From Rhizophagus clarus (Eukaryota > Glomeromycota > Glomeromycetes > Glomerales > Glomeraceae), in contig BLAL01000239.1 in the NCBI GenBank assembly GCA_015698045.1, forward strand, positions 558,001-622,000: 64,000 nucleotides of DNA. The letters run 5' to 3'. Below are positions 25,622-38,115 of the stretch, piece after piece. The number at the start of each line of letters is the position of its first letter. Position 1 is the first letter of the stretch. A program made the position numbers and the translations under genes. Under the pieces are notes generated by a model, which was not told the origin of the DNA, ran no database searches, and saw only the letters and a list, made by a program, of their open reading frames with translations.

Positions 25622-26135
25622 AGTTATTAAGTATAGTAAAGTAAATCGCTTATATTGTTCATTAATAAATTTAAATGCGAGCTGTAAGCCTGTAACACAA
25701 CGGATTTTTAACTCCGGGAATCATTATAAGGCGTATCGGTCGGAGTTAAGGATTATCCATGTGACATATGCTATGTGTGACAAATTGAATTTCATGGAAA
25801 ATTAAGAGGCGTGACGATGTGACGTAATACACCATGATACAAAGTCGCCTTCATAGCGATTATTCTGCGAACGCATGTAGGTCTTGATCGTGAACCTTGT
25901 AGAGTGTTGCATAAAACCTCGAGTATCTTGAAGCGGTGGATACCATGTAGTATGATTTGTATAATATGTAGATGCTGGATATCGTGATGAAAGTAGTGCC
26001 CAGGACCACCACCTATATAATATGAAGATGCTACTGCCGGAAAAAAAATGAAAAAATTATAAAGAACAATGTAATACAAATACAAATTATAAACGAAATG
26101 GAAAGTGTAATCCTGGACTTATTTTACAGTAACTC
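25622..26135. other. Spacer between MIR copy B and the right repeat arm
   Basis: Contains a 97-codon minus-strand frame at 25792-26085 (hydrophobic start, then GGGPGHYFHHD). An alternative frame over the same DNA is also open and reads RYPASTYYTNHTTWYPP. The DNA is less AT-rich than its surroundings, so it may be a relic of an exon. Neither frame matches anything I know. Confidence 0.3.
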
Positions 26136-28377
26136 TTCTTTGAGACTCAGTGACTTAGTAACTCTACGACTCAATAAATTTTTAAACATGAATTTTCTTA
26201 AATAATTTTCACAAATTGCTAAATTGTCAGTTTTTAATATTTTCATCGATGTAAAGTTGTTCAGTTAAACAATTTAGAGTTGTAGTCTACTCCTAGTATT
26301 GATTCAATAAATTCGTAATCATTTTTTTTTTTATGTTAGTAGTTTTCAGTTCATTAACGCCGTACCTTCTGATGAGTTCTAACTCCGAGTATCCTTAACA
26401 TAATGCTTTTATTTCTTTCAAAGAATTGATTCATTACATTTTTGATCAATTTAATTCTTATAATTAAATAAATTCTTTATTTCAAGTTGATTTTTGTAAT
26501 ATATAAGCGTGTGGGATTATATTAAAAATAATTATTAATAAACAAATAGGTTATTATGATGAAGTATTTGAAATTTAATCTAAACCAAAATATGTATTGC
26601 ATTTTGATCTTATTGTTTTATACACGAATACTTGATTTTATTTATCGTGATGCCTTCTTATGATTATTTGCTAACTTTTTATTGTCTGAAAATATTCGTT
26701 CCTAAGTTCCGACTTCCGATGCCTTTTGATTTTTCGGATGTGCACTGAGCCAATTAAAATATTTCCAAGAATTCAAAGAAAGAAATGCTTGGCACCTCTA
26801 AGTTTTAATAATAACGTGTATCAAATCACCAATACGATTGTAGCTTAACAGATGGTATTTACATAGAAAATCTGGAATCCGGTGCAGCAAATCCACTGTG
26901 ATGTAAATTATGTAGTCATTTGGTTTTTAAATTATACTTACTTTATCGTAAGTTCTCCTCGTGGATTTTTGTTTTAAAAAAAAGTGACTGTTAACATAAA
27001 AGCAGCAATTATTCTGAAAAAATTTTGGTCCTATATTTATTTCAATTGTTCAATAATTACATCATTAACATAATTGGCAAAGAGGGAAAAAAAGATAAAA
27101 TAATAAATTTGATATATGTGATACTTTGCATACTACTCTGCATATATACTTCATCATTTCGATATTTTTTCCTACTGATATTTTTAAATTATACAAATTG
27201 TAAGATAATTATTTATTAACAATATTTAAAAAATTATTATTGTGATAACAATTAAAAATTTTGATAGAGAAAAAAGTTCATTTTTCTTATTCATTAAACC
27301 TTCTGTTAACGTTGATACTTAATATTTTGGAATAGCTATTAGATTCGTGTTTTAATTTTTAAGTCAAAGTTTTTAAACGTGTCGACATGTAAAATATTTT
27401 TACATACTAATATACAAAATATATCTCCTTAAACAGTTTCTTATAAGTTTTATCTCTGTTACTATGTACAGTATATGACGCAGAAAATCGTCTGTTTAAT
27501 GAGCCCACGCACCGCCCCACCCATAAATGGATCAATTTTGTCAGTACAATAACTGATTCCCAGTGCTGACTATGTATGATTTTGATTTTGTAGAATGTCA
27601 AAATCCACAGTAAAACATAAATTGTTTATGTCTTTGTGTAAAAGTGATGTGTGACAGGCTGTAAAACGCAGCAGGAATGCCTATAATATGGTGAGTCTTT
27701 TGGGTTCAGTTGTTTTAAGAGTTTCAATTTCTTGAACGGGCAAGTTTCGAAGGTACGATTCATAGAGCTTATTTAGTAGGTATCACAAAAGAACTACAAC
27801 CTCCTTTTTCAGCTTATCAAAACGTAGAACGATCAACCGATCATCAAGAAAAAATCATAAGCTGAATTAATTCTCCATCAAAAACCATTTTATAGCATAA
27901 GTTTTTTCATAATTAATAAGTGATTTATTAGTTTGTTTCTTAAATTCATGTCGTTTATTAAAATCATCATAAATATTATAATCTATTGATATAATTGCTC
28001 TATTAGTTGCAGCATAAGGTTCGAATATCAGACATAATTATAAAATGTTTAAATTATGAAAAAAAATTAATTTTTTAAAAAAAAAAATCCGTTTCATGTA
28101 TTACCAAATATTTGTGTGATATCATGTGACTAAAAATAGAACCACCACCAAATACTGGGCCGGATAACAACATCTCTAGAAAAATCCTCTATTTTCATCT
28201 TTTATACTGTATAGAGCGTAAAAATCATGAATTCGGACCAAATAATTGGATATAATCCACTCGCTGGTATACTGTATGCCTTATGTTCTCATTTACGAAT
28301 AAAGATGATCTGTAAGTGTAATTTATAGCAATGGTAACAATATTCTGTGTACAGATGTTTAAGGCAAAGTAATAGGT

Positions 28378-28428
28378 GTGGACGTGTGGTTGAGATACTT
28401 ACCTCAGACTCAGTGCGCTTAGTTGGTA
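28378..28428 (+). repeat. tRNA-Leu-like 5'-half insert unique to the right arm
   Basis: The left arm has only a few bases here. The insert reads GTGGTTGAGATACTTACC followed by TCAGACTCAG, resembling the D-arm and anticodon-stem part of a tRNA-Leu or tRNA-Ser. The 3' half is absent, so this is a fragment, not a gene. Confidence 0.3.
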
Positions 28429-29226
28429 TTCTTTTATTATTCATTTTGATTGTGCTTGATTAACTATGATAACTATGACCAACATAAGTTACAAAAAATA
28501 CGTCATAGTTACATGCTATAACATAATATGAATGAGCTACACATAATATTAATATACATGTTATTCATTTAACTCAAACATATATATTATTTGTAATACC
28601 TATATGTACCAAATGGGTCATAGCTCGGCCCATTTAGCTATTATACTGATATAATTTTAATCAGATATGCAAAAAATTTATCTTTGTCAATCAATAAGGT
28701 TAACTTTTGTCGGATGATATTATAATCCGTTTCTTTTTTTTCATCTTTTAAAGGGAGATTAAATTTATTAAATTATGCATTGAGATATGTTATAAGACAT
28801 CTAAAAAAATGCCGTTTTTTATAATTGTTAAAATGTGTCCGTCAGATGACGGATCTTAACTCTATATCAAAGTAAATAAAATTTGATACAAATATTAAGT
28901 AATTATTTTATATATGTGTTCAATATTTAACATCATGCTGACATGATTTTAATCAGAATTAGTATCATGTGAAGTCATGTTTAGTCAGTTTTTATCAGAC
29001 CAACAGTCTTCAATGTGACAATGAATAGATTCACATTATGCATTAAATTTTATTCACTTTAATATTTAATATATTAGTTTGAGTGATAATATCTAAGAAG
29101 TTTTTTTTTTATTTAAAGACTCTTCCCGGACTCAATTACATACTTTTTTTTTCTTTCTTTAATTTATTTATCAATCTTTTTTTTATAACAGTTAATTTAT
29201 ATATATATAACTGTTAAATTAATATT

Positions 29227-29337
29227 CCTCAAGAAAAAAAATAAAAAACAACATGAATTCACTCCTCAAGAAAAAAAATAAAAAACAACATGAATTCACT
29301 CCTCAAGAAAAAAAATAAAAAACAACATGAATTCACT
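29227..29337 (+). repeat. 37-bp tandem triplication spanning the start codon
   Basis: Three copies start at 29227, 29264 and 29301. Each contains ACAACATGAATTCACT, so the start ATG appears at 29253, 29290 and 29327. The period is not a multiple of three. The first two ATGs open short out-of-frame frames of about 21 and 16 codons. The left arm has a single copy. Confidence 0.9.
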
Positions 29338-31235
29338 TGAGGAATACCCTGGACAAAATAGTAAGTTAAAATATAGTCTTTATTTTAACTTGTTAATTAA
29401 TAACTAATTAACTTTCATTTCTTTCATTTTCTAGTTCTTATATCTTATTTAAAAAAGCAAAATAAACCATCATTTTATAGATTTTTAACCAGTCATTATG
29501 ATATTATTCTTGCTTCAATTACTACTTCAAATTTAAAAGATATTGATAATCTTTGGTTTTCTCGCTTTTTACTTGGAGTAGAAAATTTCCCTGATTTAAA
29601 AACCAAGGTGTGTTTTTTTTATTTTGCAAAGCAAGGTAACCCCTGACCGGTCATTGGCTGGCTTGGGGGAATTACTGGATTTGACAGCTTGGTACCCACT
29701 CCAATATCTCAGTTCAGGTGCCTTTACTTTGTTGTTGATAAAGTCTGCTAATTCTGGAGGAGGAATTGGCTATGTACCTTCTTTAATCACTAAATAAAAA
29801 ATGATGCACTACTAATAATTCTTCTTACAATAGATAATTAAAGAATGATCACGTTATGCTAAACCATTGGAAATATTCTGGCAAGAAATCATTAAAGAAT
29901 ATAAAGAAAATCTAGTGCCTACTATTACTATTTCTACTACCAAAGATTCTTCTAATGCTGATGTTAATCTTATTACTAACTTTTGTTACAATATTCTTCA
30001 TGAACTTGAAAGTAAATCCAATATTAATCCATTTTATAAACTTACTGAAAAAACTAACAAATTTATAAAGAATCCAATGGATATACTTACTATAAGTTCA
30101 AAATTAGATAATGATGAATATACAAATATTGAAGAATTTGAAAAAGATATGCATCTTATGTTTCACAATTGTTATACATATAATAATACAGATAGTAAGA
30201 TATATCATTTAGGAAAAGAATTAGAATCAGTTTTTATTGAAATATGGATTGAAAAAACTCAAAAGAAAGAAATGCAAGATAATGATATTGATTCATTTAT
30301 TACTAATAAAACTAAAGTTTTAACTGAAAAAAATATAAATCAACAAAAAGTAGAATTAAAAAGAGTACGAGATGATGATGTTGATTTATCTACTAGTAAG
30401 TTTTTAATTATTATTATTATTTTTTTTTTATATTATTTATATTAGTATAATAATTTTTATTTAAAATTATTTGTTAGATCATATAGCAAAACAAATCAGA
30501 ATCTTAGAACAAAATAAAGATGATTTAGTATTTAATGATGTTGTTAATAATGCTCTTTATTCTACTTTAGCATATAAAAATCTTGTTGCAGGCAACATTA
30601 TACCTTTTATAAAAAATTTAAAGACATCTTTATTATCAAGATCACAAATGTCCTTATCTTCCATGAATGAGCCTGTTCTCCAAGCAATTGTTGAAGGCCT
30701 TTTACCACAAAAATATCGAATACCAGAACTTTCTTTAGTAATGGATGGTAAAAAACAGAAAGGATCCGGTCGTTTTGGATATTTAGATATTTTTGTAGTA
30801 AAAGGTGCAGGTGACTACAATATTAGTTTGGAATTAAAATATGTTTCATTAGTTGGATTGATAAAAAAACAAAAAGATGAGTATGGTACAAATGATTTGG
30901 AAGATTTGGATAAAACTTTAGCAAAGGAAAATGAGGAACTTTTATTGAATAGACCATATTCATTTTGGTCCAAAGAACATAATAAAATGAACCAGATAAC
31001 TATAGGTGAAACATTAGAAAAAGGAATTAATCAATTAAGATCATACATGAACGTAATTGCAAAGGGAAAACCCACAGATTATTTTAGCTCAGGTATATTT
31101 GATAAGAGAGTTAAAATAACCAAATCAAATCGTAATGAGCTGAAAGGATTTGTTATTTTGGTGATTGGTTTTCGTCGTATATTATGGAGGCCTGTTGAAG
31201 AAGTGATGTCTAATTATTCATATAATAAGGTTTAA
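29327..31235 (+). pseudogene. Bromodomain + PD-(D/E)XK nuclease-like gene, right copy (one nonsense codon)
   Basis: Exons: 29327-29360, 29435-29607, 29834-30395, 30478-31235. Phases fit throughout and would give 508 residues. N-terminus is MNSLEEYPGQN. The bromodomain-like part in exon 3 has NPMD and FHNCYTYN. Exon 4 has QKGSGRFGYLDIFVV and LELKYV as nuclease-like Asp / Glu-x-Lys. A TGA at 29846-29848, the fifth codon of exon 3, replaces the CAA of the left copy. Exon 4 is fully open here. The gene could make only a short N-terminal peptide unless translation restarts at the nuclease exon or the bromodomain Met at 29867. Two upstream out-of-frame ATGs from the triplication may further reduce translation. 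Confidence 0.7.
29637..29797 (+). other. GC-richer block inside intron 2, right copy
   Basis: Counterpart of 2862-3027. It is open to the same end (SLITK-stop), but its first residues differ (VTPDRSLAG against VTPEMVSAA). Differences between copies include amino-acid-changing ones, giving no sign that the frame is kept by selection. Confidence 0.4.
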
Positions 31236-32074
31236 ATTATATAGTTTTAGACTTAATAATAAATATATTTTTTAATTACAATATAGATAAGTGTTATGAT
31301 TAACATTCCTACAGCATCTGATAAGAAAAATTATCTTTTTAAACGTGTCATTTCCATAGTCCGATAAATCTTTCCGTGCTTTTCATTATTCTTTCAAATC
31401 GAGTCGTCTTTTGTCATTTTTTTTTTTTTTTTGAGAAAATTACTTTCTGATCTCTTGAATACTTTTGTAATAACTTAAACGACACAACTTAGTAAATATA
31501 GTATTAACAACTAAAAGTAGCTAAATCTTAAATTTATGCTTCAGGAATTATAGATTTACCTTTACTATATTTTTAATTTATTAGAATATTTTCATTAATT
31601 AAAATAAAAAAACCATATATTAAGAAAGAATTCACTCATTTTTTCTTATCGTTTATTTATTTTTTTTTTGTGTTATCGTTATATGCTAATCATTGTTATT
31701 TTCTTTCGTCAATTACTTCGTGATGCAGTACAACTAATTTATTTACAAGCTAATTTTCAGTAGTGTAACTTCTCACTAAAACTATCTAGAAACTGGAAGT
31801 TGAATTTTTCCCACAAAAATTCTTTTGTATATTTAAAATATTTCATACTAATGTTTATTTATTATATAAAGTATATTAATCGAACGGATGACATATTAGT
31901 ATAAAATTACTTCCATATAAAAGGCAAATGCAAAAGGGTAAATGTAAAAGACATATATTATTTATATACTAAAAACTTTATTTTAATAAGAAATAATGAA
32001 GCATCTGTCATTGATTTCCCAACAAATTTATCCTGATATATATTTCATTAAACGAGAGTAACCCATGTAAGTTA
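31236..32074. other. No gene supported
   Basis: AT-rich spacer between the right repeat arm and the 3' end of MIR copy C. Poly-T runs occur near 31418 and 31660. Confidence 0.4.
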
Positions 32075-33281
32075 TCATTCATTTTCAAACAGTTCAATAC
32101 ACCACTATAATGAAACAAATTTAGAGTTAAAATGTAAGAAAAAAAAACACATAAATTAATATACAATACCATGTCATTCCTATCAGATCTTCCTTCATGC
32201 CCCACAACTTCTTGATATATTCCATTATCAACAGTGAAAGGAAATTCGTGACTATGTAATATAAAATCGTCTACTACGTCACGTAGAGTTATTATTTCTT
32301 TCGATTTTATATAAGTTTTATTAATAATTGTTGAATCTCTACTTATCAAATATGGACTATAATGTCTATCGGAACAGCTTACTGTAATATATAAGTTATT
32401 ATTAATTATTACGTACAGTATATACAATTAATACTTATATGTTGTGCTATACCTTCCCAATTCCCAGTTGAAGGAGATTTAAATGTATTAGATATTAACA
32501 AGTGTTTATCGACAGCTTCATTACTTAAATAAATTTCACTTCCAGAAGTAACCAGACTACCTTCGTTTTTTTGATCCGGATCCGAAACGATCCATAAAGA
32601 ATTTGGGGTAGACCGGAATTGACTTGCAAAAACCTTTTAATAAATATAATTTAATATTAACAGTTAAACCAAAGAACTGAAATAAAAAAAAAAAAAAAAT
32701 AACTTACGTACAATATTACTTTTAGAACCCGTTTTATAATGTACATCACAACAAGTTAAATATCTTCCAGTTGTGACATGTTTTAAAGTAATACATGAAC
32801 CAAAATGAATCAATCTTCGTTTTCTTAAAATACTTTGATTAAAATATATGATTAAATCATTTAATGATTTAATTTTCTCTAAATTATTATTAATATAATA
32901 ATAATGAAAAGAATCTTTAGAAAATTTTTTTAATAATAATTTTTTTTGTTCTTTCACATCATAAATTTCCGCTTCATAACAATATTCTCTGAATAGATTA
33001 ATGAATTGAGTATGATCCTCATTTTCAGGATCAAATTTTAACATTTGTAATTTTTCTTTAACGGAATATTTAAATAAAGTAAAAAGGGTATCGGTTTTTA
33101 AAATATTTAAAATTTCTTCAAAAGTATTTGCTTCTGATACGTTAATCGAAGGATGAATCATTGATTTACAAACTTCTAAAATATCTTTGTCTTTCGTAAT
33201 TTGATTTTTATAACAAGATATTTTAAGATTATTTAACCATACTTCTGGATGTATTTTTTCATCGTATTTTACAAGTTCCAT
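32075..33281 (-). CDS. MIR-domain protein (copy C), first of the tandem array
   Basis: Exons: 32712-33281, 32453-32633, 32170-32381, 32075-32104; phases 0, 1, 0; 330 residues. Start MELVKYDEKIHPEVWL. MIR motifs are TLKHVTTGRYLTCC, SLWIV, FILHSHEFPF, YQEVVGHEGR and WCIEL at the C-terminus. The residue before the last intron is Met (NDM) where other copies have NDE or NDK. It shares with copies E, F and G the phrase YKSPST or FKSPST plus GNWE at the exon 2 end, and a promoter motif. Function unknown; no secretion signal. Confidence 0.85.
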
Positions 33282-33689
33282 GATTTCAAGTATTTCAAGT
33301 CAAGAAAAAAAATTTATTTCTTAATCATGAGAGTTTATCATTTATTTATATGAATCATTCGTACTACATACAGGTGGGTTTGCTAAATCAAGACTATGGC
33401 CTGGCGTAATCAAACTAAATTCCCTACGTTGTACAAGAAATGACATCAAAATGATATTTAAATGATATTCATTAGGACGAAAAAATTTGTTGATGTGGTC
33501 AATAGTAAAACTTTCTTAAAATGCTACATTATGAAATATTTTATTTTGATATCAATTCAATAAAGATTATTCGATATTTAATTATAATCTACATTTTCCT
33601 CACAGTTCATTGTCCTCGCTCTATAATTAGGAATTATTTTCTAGATACAAAAAAAAACATGATCAATTATAATTACACGTTCTTCTCGT
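33282..33689. other. Upstream region of MIR copy C
   Basis: Contains the shared promoter motif at 33341-33367. The phrase ATTAGGACGAAAAAA at about 33474 also occurs downstream of copies F and G, so this spacer belongs to the same duplicated unit. Confidence 0.5.
33341..33367 (-). promoter_or_regulatory. Shared promoter motif of the MIR array (copy C)
   Basis: On the minus strand: GTAGTACGAATGATT then CATATAAATAAA, about 60-85 bases before the ATG. The same pair of elements precedes copies E, F and G. Confidence 0.5.
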
Positions 33690-34240
33690 AATTCTTCCTA
33701 CTTCTTCACATATATTTATTATTTCTTTCGATTTTATATAAGTATCATTATTATTTGCTGAAATAACTATTTATCAAGTACGAATCATAATTATCTATCG
33801 GTACAGATTGCTATGATAGAAAATTATTTTTAATGTACAATTTTATGAATAATTAAATAATACTATACTGTATATGTACCCTCCCAATTTAGACATGAAC
33901 GTGCCAACCATGCCTTCATCAACACCTTCTAAGTAAACTTTATTTTTCGGATTACTTTCAATTATTCTGACGTAGTAGTTGTTAGAGTCTGAAACGATCC
34001 GTGGATTTGAACAAAGTTTGACTGATGAAAACTTTAATAAACATAATTAATATTAAATTAAATAAAAAAAACAAAAAAAAATAAAAAAGATATTGTTACA
34101 ATTCCACCCTCAGAGCACGTTAAACACTTCCAGTAGCAATATTTTTTAAAGTAATACGTGAACCAACATGAATTACAGTTCTGATTAAAATATATTGCTA
34201 AATCATTTAATGGTTTGATTTTCTCTAAATTATTTTAATA
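33690..34240 (-). pseudogene. MIR-family relic (copy D)
   Basis: Remnants of the exon structure can be followed: an exon 3-like piece near 33720-33830 (phrase giving SKEIIN-like reading), an exon 2-like piece near 33875-34035, and the 3' part of exon 1 near 34095-34240 including the TLKNIATG-like TGxYL region. The reading frames are broken in several places and the 5' two-thirds of exon 1 is missing. It lies in the expected place of a tandem member between copies C and E. Confidence 0.75.
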
Positions 34241-34830
34241 AATTCCCTCTCAATTTTCGTAATACCTTTGGGCATTTGTTGATAATGGGTGAAACGAGCT
34301 TAGCAATAGATTTTATGGGAATATTCGTTTCTATTTAAAGAATATGAAATGCTACCCAAAATAATAACATTCAGAGAAGAAAGAGGAAAAATCGGAATCA
34401 TCTTTAATAATGCAGCGACTATGTTAAGATGAAAGTTGACCCATTGCGAAAAAAAATAACTTCCAAATTATCGTTGATATGATGATACCTGAAGGTGTTA
34501 TTGGACAAAATTGGGATAGTTCACGGGAATGATACACTTCGACCAAATTATAGATAAAATGATTTGCTATATTTTTTATTCGAGTATAGGTGTACAACTT
34601 AATGACGCCAAATGATGTCTCGATTACTGATCAACTTTAGTCTAACGCTAGTGGAGTAATAATTAATCTTCGAATGATGCGATGCTTAGTATTAATAATA
34701 AAGCGCATTTCTCCAATTAACTATATATTTTTTCTTAGATCATCTCATAAACAACGAAAAGATTAGTCACATTTTGCACTTTTTTTATTTCGTATTTTAT
34801 CTTATATATTATTATATTTCTTGTTGAAAA
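34241..34830. other. Spacer with a weak coding remnant
   Basis: Around 34328-34430 the plus strand reads KEYEMLPKIITFREERGK then IGIIFNNAATM before stops. The composition is coding-like but I do not recognise it. The rest shows nothing. Confidence 0.25.
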
Positions 34831-35249
34831 ATGATGTCCGATGATGACAAAAGTACGTCAAAACGATTTAGAGAAGTGGTCTACGGAACACGTTAAAGAA
34901 TTTCTCGAACGATTCAGGATATGATGAAAATGATATCAAAAAAATCTAAGAACAAAAATGTCAGTGGTTACGTTTTCTTTACAGACTTAACTTTAGGAAT
35001 TCTTATTAGTAGGCCTTTTCGAGCTAAAATTTGGTTCCGTGTCTAATATCATGAAATTAGTCAAAGAAAAAGAGGTTAGTGGCCATGTACAGTATTTCCA
35101 TAAATGATGGCCAATTTATTTTTCTTATTTTTGTTTTAAAAAAATAAAGGAGAATTCTCCCGAGACTGTTGAAGTCGTAACTGCAGTTGAGTTCAAAAAA
35201 TTCCGTGAAAATACTATAACTGAGACAGAACGACTTAAAGGAAAACTAG
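34831..35249 (+). pseudogene. SAM-domain protein pseudogene
   Basis: Successive stretches read NDLEKWSTEHVKEFLE, SGYDENDIKKI, VSGYVF, then ELKFGSVSNIMKLVKEKE and ENSPETVEVVTAVEF. These follow the sterile-alpha-motif pattern (W-x-x-x-x-V-x-x-FL, then KF-G-x-x-x-KI). Several frameshifts and a stop separate the pieces. The last exon (from about 35150) is open and ends in a plausible donor at 35249. SAM-domain proteins of this type are numerous in Rhizophagus. It is inserted within the MIR array. A start ATG is at 34831. Confidence 0.6.
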
Positions 35250-35860
35250 GTCAGTATATATTAAGAATCAATTCCAACATCCATGCCAATGAATTCATAA
35301 ATGCATCTGAGCTCTGCTCATGAAGTGAATTTAAAAAACTCGGTAAAAAATATTTTTTGTACTCAACAAGAAAAAATCTAATATGAATACAGAATCATTT
35401 TTTGTGATATTTTGTTGCGTAATTAACTTTAATTTTGTGAATATTTTTTAAAGCTTTTATCGAATCCAATGATTAACCGTACAGCTAGAAATTAGCAACC
35501 AAATATAATCTAACGCTATATTAGATAATAATGGTAGTTGATTTGCCATTCCCAGTCAAAAATCTTCAATTCCGGTATCATTTATAACCCATTGTTGACA
35601 AGTAGGATCAAGGATCTGACACGATTTAAATAATTCTCGTTCGGGATGGAATGTGTAAGGAACATTTTTTAAAGGCAACAGCAGGCTAATATGGTAATGG
35701 CGGTTTGAAGAACGTTTCAGACGATGTCATGTATTATAGGCTGAATTATGTAATTTATTTTTTATTTGTATTAATAAAATAAAATTTTCTTTATATTGTA
35801 CATTTTTTTAAATGTCGATTACATACTCTGTGAACCCACACGGACAATGATACTCCAGCA
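35250..35860. other. No gene supported
   Basis: AT-rich spacer between the SAM relic and the small membrane-protein gene. Possible further decayed SAM-gene exons could not be confirmed. Confidence 0.35.
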
Positions 35861-36574
35861 TCAACCAAAGCCCAAGTATTGGTTGGTGCAATTTTTTTTG
35901 ATTATTATTAATATAACTGCAACCACAATAAAAAAAATCGGTGGAACTAATGTAAAACCTGCATAAAGAAAAAATTTTTTTATTTAAACCTAACTTCCAA
36001 AATAAATTAATGATATTAGCAACGACTTGTTCGACGGATATGATATAATTTCATTATTTGGCTTTTCTTCAACAAGCGGGGAAATGGTTAAAATAAGGAC
36101 GGTGATGATACACAAAAGATTAACGAGGGCACTCTATTACATAGGTGAAAGAAAATTGAAAAGACGAAAAATCTATAAGTTATTTAAGTGAGAAATTTGT
36201 TATAGATATAAAAAAAATAAATCATAGACAAATAAAACAAATCGTACTCCTCTTTTACGATTTTTTCTTCTGTCGTCTCTGATCGAATTAATATAACTTA
36301 ACCTTTCCGTATGGGTGCTAAGACCATCGTAGAAAAGACGAGCACTCGTGGGCAAATCGGTATAAATTTTTTGCAAATCTAATGGAAGTGTAGTAGTTCC
36401 AGTTCCAGTTCCGCCAGACATGTTTGGAGTTCTTGAAATCGTGTTGCCGGATGTATTTGGAGTTCCTGAAGTTGCAGATGTATTTTCAGTAATTGTAACT
36501 GAATGAAAGAATGTTGTTAGTAGGTTTACTAAAGTGAAAAATATATATATTCTCTGGATCTTACTTTCAGCCAT
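35861..36574 (-). CDS. Small Thr/Ser-rich protein with one C-terminal membrane segment
   Basis: Three exons: 36565-36574 (ATGGCTGAAA), 36259-36498, 35861-35958. Intron 1 is 66 bases with a perfect TACTAAC about 19 bases before the acceptor. Intron 2 starts at GTAAAA and ends in TGCAG. Phases agree (1, 1). The product is about 115 residues: a Ser/Thr/Gly-rich N-terminus, a middle region KIYTDLPTSARLFYDGL, a basic stretch RDDRRKNR, and a hydrophobic segment PPIFFIVVAVILIII before KKNC. This predicts a single-pass, tail-anchored-like protein. Read without splicing, intron 1 encodes a false signal peptide. I do not know the family. The exact 3' end is uncertain, as a further exon is possible. Confidence 0.55.
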
Positions 36575-37160
36575 ATTGAAATATTTAACTGAAGTTAAGT
36601 AATCGAAAGCGCAAGAAAATTTGAGAAAAAAAGGTAAGAAATGTCAAGATAAATTTGAGAAAACTTGAGAAAGCTTGAGGGTATACTGTATATATATAAT
36701 TGTAAAAACCTTTCCGAATTATTCATTAAGACTTTGATCAGTGGCACGACGATATAAGTAAAAATTAAAAACGATTGCACGAAAAATTCTCATGAGTAAT
36801 TATTAAAAAAATACTGCAATGTGCTGTGCTGGGAAATAGAAATAATTGGTAGTATCTATTTTTGTAAATCGATTACAAATCCTTGATTTTGGTTGAAAAT
36901 TTATGACGAAACAATGATTTTTATCATCGACGCAATTCCCTAAATGTAGATTCATCAATTAGGATGTTTAAGAACGATTATTATAATAATAATATAATTA
37001 ACAATATCATTTTAAGTATCGCTTCGAATTTTAATATCATTTTAATATTGTAATAACAAAATTTGTTCTTATTTTTGACATTTAAATGAGTTTCTATTGG
37101 CAAAGAATGTGAATAATAGTCACTCCTTTGAAAAAAATTTATTTTTAGTTTCATCAATAA
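36575..37160. other. No gene supported
   Basis: Presumed promoter region of the minus-strand small membrane-protein gene, then AT-rich spacer. Nothing else is seen. Confidence 0.4.
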
Positions 37161-37414
37161 GGCCGCTCCAATTTAATTGTTTGTTTAACGTACCACATCC
37201 CTCTATTTTCTTAAAACCTGAACTGAAATAATCATATAATAATTATATATGTTTAAATGCCTCCTCTAAATTCAAATAATATTTTTCTCAAATTTTCCGA
37301 AATTTCCCAGAATTTCCAAAATTTTATTATTTATGTTTGTTTATTGTAAACCCCCTCCCCCTCAAATTTTTCATAAAATCCGGATGATAAATAAACAATT
37401 AAATTGGAGCGGCC
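37161..37414. mobile_element. Harbinger-like MITE with TAA target duplication
   Basis: A 254-bp element with inverted ends of about 26 bp, starting GGCCGCTCCAATTTAATTG on each side (22 bases perfect). It is flanked by TAA on both sides (37158-37160 and 37415-37417). A 3-bp TAA duplication and GGC-starting ends fit the PIF/Harbinger superfamily. The interior has no coding capacity and contains a CCCCCTCCCCCTC tract. Confidence 0.85.
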
Positions 37415-38115
37415 TAATGATAATACGTCATATATCAGTCCGCATTACAACAACCCCTCAAAAATGTTCACTCTTTGGCATAGTATGATCCGGCATGTTA
37501 TAGTGCTACACGTTTCCCAAGAAATATTTCCAATACGCGTAAAGAAACAAATACATGCAAAGGAAGCTATTTCCCTCAGATAAGGGATATCATCTAGATT
37601 ACCTGTTAACAATTACGGGTAACATTTTAAAGTTTAAACTGTAATATGGTGTAATAAATCTCATTAATAATTTATTAAAAATAATAAAAATAAAACTAAC
37701 TAAAATAACGCAAATTCTACGTATATATTAAGTTAGTTCCTAAAAATATTATTATTTTCACTAATGTAGCCAAAAGTGGAGAGATCTTGTAAGTAAAAAT
37801 AAATAAACAAAATAAAATAATAATAATTTTTTTTATTTTTCCATGTCTTCAGTTTATGAATCGTCGAAATGAATCATGGATTTCTTCCTTTTTTATAATT
37901 TGATTAATCAAAATGGTAATTAGTTGAATATGATTGTTAAAAACGCTAGAACGCTACATACTCGTGAATTCTTGCAACCATATCATCATATTGATTCGTT
38001 AAATTTTTTTTTTTTTTTAAAAAAAAAAAAAAATTTAACCAAATAAAGATTATTCGATGATACTACAATTAAAAATACACTCTACAGCTAAATTCGTCCA
38101 ATAAATTATTTCAAG
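37415..38115. other. No gene supported
   Basis: AT-rich spacer downstream of MIR copy E. A long T-run followed by an A-run near 38005-38038 could form a perfect hairpin. Confidence 0.4.

Larger units (their letters stand above)
26136..31237 (+). repeat. Right arm of the ~5.1-kb inverted repeat
   Basis: Reverse complement of 1417-6475. It includes about 3.2 kb of non-coding upstream DNA (26136-29326) and the gene at 29327-31235. Differences from the left arm include a roughly 50-bp unique block at about 28378-28425 and the 37-bp triplication at 29227. The inner terminus reads as four imperfect 8-mers (GAGACTCA, GTGACTTA, GTAACTCT, ACGACTCA). Confidence 0.9.
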